DNA from: Parendozoicomonas verongulae
GTDB taxonomy: Bacteria > Pseudomonadota > Gammaproteobacteria > Pseudomonadales > Endozoicomonadaceae
Length of the DNA: 33,723 bases
Direction: 5' to 3'
Assembly (NCBI RefSeq): GCF_009711465.1
Contig: NZ_SMME01000833.1
Location: 1-33,723, forward strand
The notes below the pieces were generated by a model. The model was not told the DNA's origin, did not search any database, and saw nothing but the letters and a program-made list of their open reading frames with translations. A program made the position numbers and the translations under genes. Positions 29,843 to 33,723 of the stretch are shown here, in pieces. How positions within the stretch are numbered: position 1 is the stretch's first letter; every line of letters begins with the position of its first letter.

Positions 29843-31653
29843 TGGCATCAAAAATGAGTAAGCTGAAGCAATTCTCCGGTCTCACCCACTTGCTGACTTA
29901 CAGCAAACCCTATGCCAAAGGTTTTATCACGGCCTTTGTGTTGTTGATGGTGGCCACTGGTTTTGAGATGGCCTCTCCGTGGGTGATGAAAATCATTCTG
30001 GATGACTATATCGCGGCCGGCAGCACAGATATTCACGCACTGGCCATGATGGGCGCGGCCTTAACAATGACGTATGTGTGTTCGGCACTGTTCCAGTACA
30101 TTCAAAGCATTATTTTCCAGAAAAACTCTCTGGAGGTAATACACGACATTCGTCAAAAAGTATTCCGTCACATGCTGACACTGCCTATGAAGTACTTCGA
30201 TGGTGAACCCACGGGCCGGCTGGTATCCCGCCTCACTAACGATTCACAAGTGCTGCACCAGATGTTTGTGGGGGTCATTCCTGCGATTCTCCGTGGCGTG
30301 TTTAAACTGGTTGGTATCTTTATCGCTCTGGCACTGCTGGACTGGAACCTGATGCTGCTGATGCTGGTCATCATTCCCATCCTGCTGGGCAGTATGCGCA
30401 TGTACCAGAAGTTGAGCCATCCGGTTGTCCATGGTATTCGCGCCCGGCTGGCAGATATCAATACCTCCCTGAACGAATCCCTGCTGGGTATGCGTATTAT
30501 TCAGGCCACAAACTATGAAAATAAGCTGTGCTGCGATTTCGGTGCAAAGAATCAGGAGTGGAGTGAACTGCGCCGTAAGGAGATCAACGTCAACAGTCTG
30601 CTACTGATGCCTTTTGGTCATCTGGTACAAACCGCAGCACTGGCAGGCATTGTCGCATGGTTTGGTTGGAGGTCCGGTTTTACCATGGTGGAAGTGGGTA
30701 CTATTTACGCCTTTATCAACTATCTGGCCCGCTTCTTTGACCCCTTCCGCCAGATTGCCATGCAATTGAGCAATCTGCAGCAATCCCTGGTGGCCTCAGA
30801 GCGTGTGTTTGAAGTGCTGGAAGAAAAGCCCGAAAAGCATGAACAGGTCAAGGTGGAAGATACCCCTGTACAGGCAGGGCAGCTGGAATTCCGTAACGTG
30901 ACACTGTCTTACGATGGCAAGAACCGTGCACTGGATGACGTCAGCTTTTCTGTAAAGCCCGGTCAGTTCACCGCAATTGTAGGCCACAGTGGCAGCGGTA
31001 AGAGTTCCATCATCAACCTGATGATGCGCTTTTACAAACATCAGGAAGGCCAGATTCTTATTGATGATCGCCCGCTGGACAATATGGACGAAGACGCCCT
31101 GCGTCAGAGCCTGGGGCTGGTATTCCAGGAGCCATACATTTTCACCGGTTCCATTGCTGATAACATCAGCCTGGGCAACAGTTCTGTAAGCCGTGACGTG
31201 CTGAAAGCTGCTTCGAAGAAAGTTCATGCTGATCGCTTTATCCAGCGTCTGCCCGGCAATTACGACCACCAGCCCGGAACCGCTGGCCAGTCCCTCTCAA
31301 CCGGTGAACGTCAGTTGTTGTCTTTTGCGCGAACTATTGCCCATAACCCACGCATTCTGCTGCTGGATGAAGCCACTGCAAATATTGATGGAGAAACTGA
31401 ACAGTACATCAAAGATGCCCTGATCACCCTGCGGGAAGGTCGCACCACCATTGCTGTGGCACACCGACTCTCCACCATTCAGGATGCTGACCAGATTCTG
31501 GTAATGGACAAAGGTAAAATCACCCAACGCGGCACTCACGCAGAGCTGCTTGGAGAACAAGGCCACTACCGTGATCTGTATCTCTCCCAGCAGGCTGAAG
31601 AGGTTATGCAAGGCAATGAAAGTGTTATTGGTTCAGAGCCAGTAGCTGCCTGA
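29842..31653 (+). CDS. mdlB: ABC exporter half-transporter, MdlB-like
   Basis: This is the 603-residue partner of the preceding half-transporter. Six transmembrane helices (first about 25-45), then an ATPase domain with Walker A GHSGSGKS (381-388), Q-loop VFQEPYIF, Walker B LLLDEATANID with the catalytic Glu510 intact, and the H-loop AHRLSTI. The signature is LSTGERQL, altered from LSGGQ, as is common on one side of heterodimers. Together with the MdlA-like partner this gives one consensus and one degenerate ATP site, the pattern of heterodimeric multidrug exporters. Substrate is unknown. Expression is probably held down by the upstream MarR protein. A hairpin begins 14 bases after the stop. 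Confidence 0.92.
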   Translation: MASKMSKLKQFSGLTHLLTYSKPYAKGFITAFVLLMVATGFEMASPWVMKIILDDYIAAGSTDIHALAMMGAALTMTYVCSALFQYIQSIIFQKNSLEVIHDIRQKVFRHMLTLPMKYFDGEPTGRLVSRLTNDSQVLHQMFVGVIPAILRGVFKLVGIFIALALLDWNLMLLMLVIIPILLGSMRMYQKLSHPVVHGIRARLADINTSLNESLLGMRIIQATNYENKLCCDFGAKNQEWSELRRKEINVNSLLLMPFGHLVQTAALAGIVAWFGWRSGFTMVEVGTIYAFINYLARFFDPFRQIAMQLSNLQQSLVASERVFEVLEEKPEKHEQVKVEDTPVQAGQLEFRNVTLSYDGKNRALDDVSFSVKPGQFTAIVGHSGSGKSSIINLMMRFYKHQEGQILIDDRPLDNMDEDALRQSLGLVFQEPYIFTGSIADNISLGNSSVSRDVLKAASKKVHADRFIQRLPGNYDHQPGTAGQSLSTGERQLLSFARTIAHNPRILLLDEATANIDGETEQYIKDALITLREGRTTIAVAHRLSTIQDADQILVMDKGKITQRGTHAELLGEQGHYRDLYLSQQAEEVMQGNESVIGSEPVAA

Positions 31654-31666
31654 TAGCTCTGTGCAC

Positions 31667-31694
31667 GCCCCTTTATATTACTATATGAGGGGGC
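31667..31694 (+). terminator. 12-bp hairpin ending the ABC operon, no U-tract
   Basis: GCCCCTTTATAT (31667-31678) pairs with ATATGAGGGGGC (31683-31694) around the 4-base loop TACT, with two G-U wobbles and no gaps. It begins 14 bases after the mdlB-like stop. The ATG at 31685 that could start the next gene lies inside its 3' arm. Confidence 0.6.
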
Positions 31695-31704
31695 TACTCA
31701 GAAT

Positions 31705-31734
31705 TTCACCCACAAAAAAATTTCCTTCTATACT
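31705..31734 (+). promoter_or_regulatory. Possible promoter of the last large gene
   Basis: TTCACC (31705-31710), an 18-base AT-rich spacer and TATACT (31729-31734) match consensus at four and five of six bases. A start near 31741 would lie after the ABC-operon hairpin and before the GTG at 31766. Confidence 0.4.
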
Positions 31735-31765
31735 CCAGCCCTCGGTCAGAAGTTTGGTGCACACC

Positions 31766-33547
31766 GTGAGCTGCAATGTTGGCGACCTTTATTCTCACCC
31801 TCTGCCTCCTCAGCCAAAAGCAGCTGGTACAATATCTCTTTGGATTCTGTTTTCAGTCTTTTGGCTTCTAGCGACGAACGCCGCCTATGCCACACTGGAA
31901 GAAGGGACAGAGCTTGCTAATAAAGTCACCATACATACCCAGAGACTGTTGAGTCACCCAATGAGTCCCCAGTGGCTTGAGTTCGATGATTTTCAAACAT
32001 TGCTGGACAGTAAGCCCGAGTTAAAAGAAAAACTTGGTCTGGAAACTGAAACAGGACATAAACACTGGCAAAGGCATAAAAGGATCATCAAGGCACTCAG
32101 GGACAACAGATCCTACATTCAAAACAACTACTCCGCCCTGAGCCTTAGTGAAAAGTCAGACTATCTGGAAAAACGTAAGCTCGCCCAGGATTTGGTATTT
32201 GATGACGACCTTCTCAAGACGGAGAGATATGCTGAATATGGACTCGTTAGCCTGGAGGATGGATGGCATCTTCGAAAAGACAGCGCTAAGGCGTTCTGGC
32301 AGTGGTTTATCCAGCATCTGGATAGTGAACCCCCTCTTTACCTGTCATTGTATAATCTATTAAGAGAAACACTATCACAGCCTCACGCTCTGGCACCTGC
32401 TATACGTTTTATCGTTTATGAAATCGAATCAAGAGTCCGCGAGGAGTGCATGCAGCAGGGGAGTCAGCTGGACTTAAGTTCACTAACTACATACCCCTTT
32501 CCTCATATGGTATTGAATCAATCTCTGCTTGGTTTGGGGTGGACATTCGAGTGGGCTGTTGCGCTGAACCAAGCCTTTGAGAGAACGAAAAACGACTTGC
32601 TTATGGCCAAGTTAAGGATGGTTTATCCTAATCCTCTCGAAGTTTATGACTTCCATTCTGCGCTGATTTTTCTTGAACAATGGGGTGTGCTTCCAGCTTC
32701 TTTTAGCAGCGATGTAAACCTTATGGATATAAACATTTTCAAAGGGGAGTATCAGAAGAACCATTTTATTCTATCTCAACTGCCAACTTTGGGACCTACT
32801 GTAGGCTTGGCATTACTCACCCTTCTATCAGACCCTTGCCGAAACGTGATAGTGAGCCGCCCTATGTCTGTTGGTAAGGTATTATCGGCTCTTAAAGACC
32901 CTTTGCAGACTCGGCTTGCCTATACTTTGGGCTATATAAAAGATGGATCCGGTTGGATGTGGAGAGGGGCGCGGGAGAGCATACCATTTAAATCCGGAGA
33001 TGATATCCGCTATGCCTCATACAGTGCATCGAGAATACCTTCTGATGTAGATCTTGCCTATATCAGCCCACTCGCAGTGGATGCTTTTAAAACACAAATG
33101 ATCGAACTATTCCAAAATCCGGGCCTATTTGGTGCATTATCTGGCGCAAAACCTGATCTACAGACAGTTATCCAAAAACTTACAACAACGGCTTTCGATT
33201 ACTCATCTTTTGTGAGAACGACACAAGGGCATTGCCCTATTCCACAATGGTTGTCTGAAGAACACAGGTCTGTTAAGCAATTCTACTTCAATATGAAGAA
33301 TCTTCCTCATTCTACCTGGGTATATATTATGCGTCTTACACAAGATAAAGAGGCTCTTAAATCCTACTTCGAAGTCTTTTCCCCTTTTAGTCATTGGCGC
33401 ACTCTATCCTCAAGCCTGCAACCGGCCTCACCAGTTATAAGGAGCAGGTCTAAAGGTACTGACAGCTTTGTTCAACCACTCCCGACTATCTCGGAGCCTC
33501 TTCTCCCCACCCTTCCAGTTGCAGCTTCTCACCCCAAAACTCAATGA
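31766..33547 (+). CDS. Large exported protein of unknown function
   Basis: I do not recognise this protein. From GTG 31766 it is 593 residues. The first 42 residues (VSCNVGDL... to LLATNAAYA) look like a signal peptide: a basic part with Lys, a long hydrophobic stretch, and an A-x-A cleavage site. The rest is soluble, mostly helical and rich in Leu, Ser and aromatic residues, with segments such as KLAQDLVFDDDLLKTERYAEYGLVSLEDGW and repeated mention of Trp near charged residues; no catalytic motif is evident. The C-terminal 45 residues are Pro/Ser-rich and probably disordered. In-frame starts at 31661 (GTG) and 31685 (ATG) are possible but lie in the ABC-operon hairpin and have no ribosome site; they would put about 50 residues ahead of the hydrophobic stretch. 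Confidence 0.7.
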   Translation: MSCNVGDLYSHPLPPQPKAAGTISLWILFSVFWLLATNAAYATLEEGTELANKVTIHTQRLLSHPMSPQWLEFDDFQTLLDSKPELKEKLGLETETGHKHWQRHKRIIKALRDNRSYIQNNYSALSLSEKSDYLEKRKLAQDLVFDDDLLKTERYAEYGLVSLEDGWHLRKDSAKAFWQWFIQHLDSEPPLYLSLYNLLRETLSQPHALAPAIRFIVYEIESRVREECMQQGSQLDLSSLTTYPFPHMVLNQSLLGLGWTFEWAVALNQAFERTKNDLLMAKLRMVYPNPLEVYDFHSALIFLEQWGVLPASFSSDVNLMDINIFKGEYQKNHFILSQLPTLGPTVGLALLTLLSDPCRNVIVSRPMSVGKVLSALKDPLQTRLAYTLGYIKDGSGWMWRGARESIPFKSGDDIRYASYSASRIPSDVDLAYISPLAVDAFKTQMIELFQNPGLFGALSGAKPDLQTVIQKLTTTAFDYSSFVRTTQGHCPIPQWLSEEHRSVKQFYFNMKNLPHSTWVYIMRLTQDKEALKSYFEVFSPFSHWRTLSSSLQPASPVIRSRSKGTDSFVQPLPTISEPLLPTLPVAASHPKTQ

Positions 33548-33575
33548 GTAAAGCTACCCAGTAGTATCAGCCCAA

Positions 33576-33605
33576 CCAGCCTTACGGAAGTCCGCTGGAA
33601 TTTTT
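33576..33605 (+). terminator. Weak terminator after the last large gene
   Basis: CCAGC (33576-33580) pairs with GCTGG (33594-33598), followed by AA and five Ts (33601-33605). The stem is short, so confidence is low. Confidence 0.35.
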
Positions 33606-33608
33606 GTC

Positions 33609-33723
33609 ATGTTTTCTAACTCCGATGCTAGAAATCAACTGAATTATGCTGAACAAAGATACTCTTACTTTTTACTTGGAATCAGGGATAGGGCTTATCG
33701 ATGCTCACTAATGACACCAATAC
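33609..33723 (+). CDS. Possible start of another gene, cut by the window end
   Basis: From ATG 33609 the frame is open for 38 codons to the end of the window (MFSNSDARNQLNYAEQRYSY...). The composition looks protein-like, but there is no ribosome binding site and the stretch is too short to identify a family. It could equally be chance open frame. Confidence 0.3.
   Translation, partial: MFSNSDARNQLNYAEQRYSYFLLGIRDRAYRCSLMTPI

Overview
The window looks like chromosomal core sequence of a marine-type gammaproteobacterium. The gene content points there: CpxRA, EfpL (YeiP), YjaG, SdhE, a PykA-type pyruvate kinase, AidB, an MdlAB-like ABC pair and a YceB-like lipoprotein. Placement near Oceanospirillales/Endozoicomonadaceae is only an impression. 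There is no insertion sequence, phage, CRISPR array, integrase or plasmid function.

Left part (1-6100). A CPD photolyase gene overlaps a small cytochrome c gene by ATGA. These converge on a uracil permease across a perfect hairpin. Next come four minus-strand tRNA-Arg(ACG) genes. Two have near-consensus promoters, the rightmost has its own U-tract terminator, and one copy carries a T-stem mismatch. A HAD hydrolase gene is followed by efpL-yjaG.

Middle part (6100-20300). This holds a secreted cysteine-containing protein of unknown function, a DUF2788-like membrane protein, AidB, a VanZ-like protein, an Mpo1-like (DUF962) membrane protein and a DUF1439 lipoprotein. The two-component system cpxR-cpxA is divergent from a two-gene RND efflux operon (adaptor plus pump, no TolC partner here). 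A YbaK-like protein and a DASS-family anion transporter follow.

Right part (20300-33723). This holds sdhE, a pentapeptide-repeat potassium-channel-like protein, a second YbaK-like gene, a TauE/SafE exporter, an SDR dehydrogenase of the HSD10 type, pykA and an NhaC-type antiporter. A MarR regulator is followed by an MdlAB-like heterodimeric ABC exporter. Last come a long exported protein of unknown function and the possible beginning of one more gene.

The best-supported regulatory unit is the MarR-ABC locus. A 21-bp near-palindrome lies upstream of marR, a close copy lies upstream of the ABC genes, and each covers the likely -35 element. The regulator carries two cysteine pairs, which suggests redox or metal sensing of an export circuit. 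A second recurring pattern is a set of perfect or near-perfect hairpins at gene ends with no U-tract. One of them buries the upstream start codons of the last large gene and argues for a later start. I found no clearly new multi-gene system; the strongest leads are that MarR circuit, the channel protein with a Cys/His cluster, and the unknown exported proteins.
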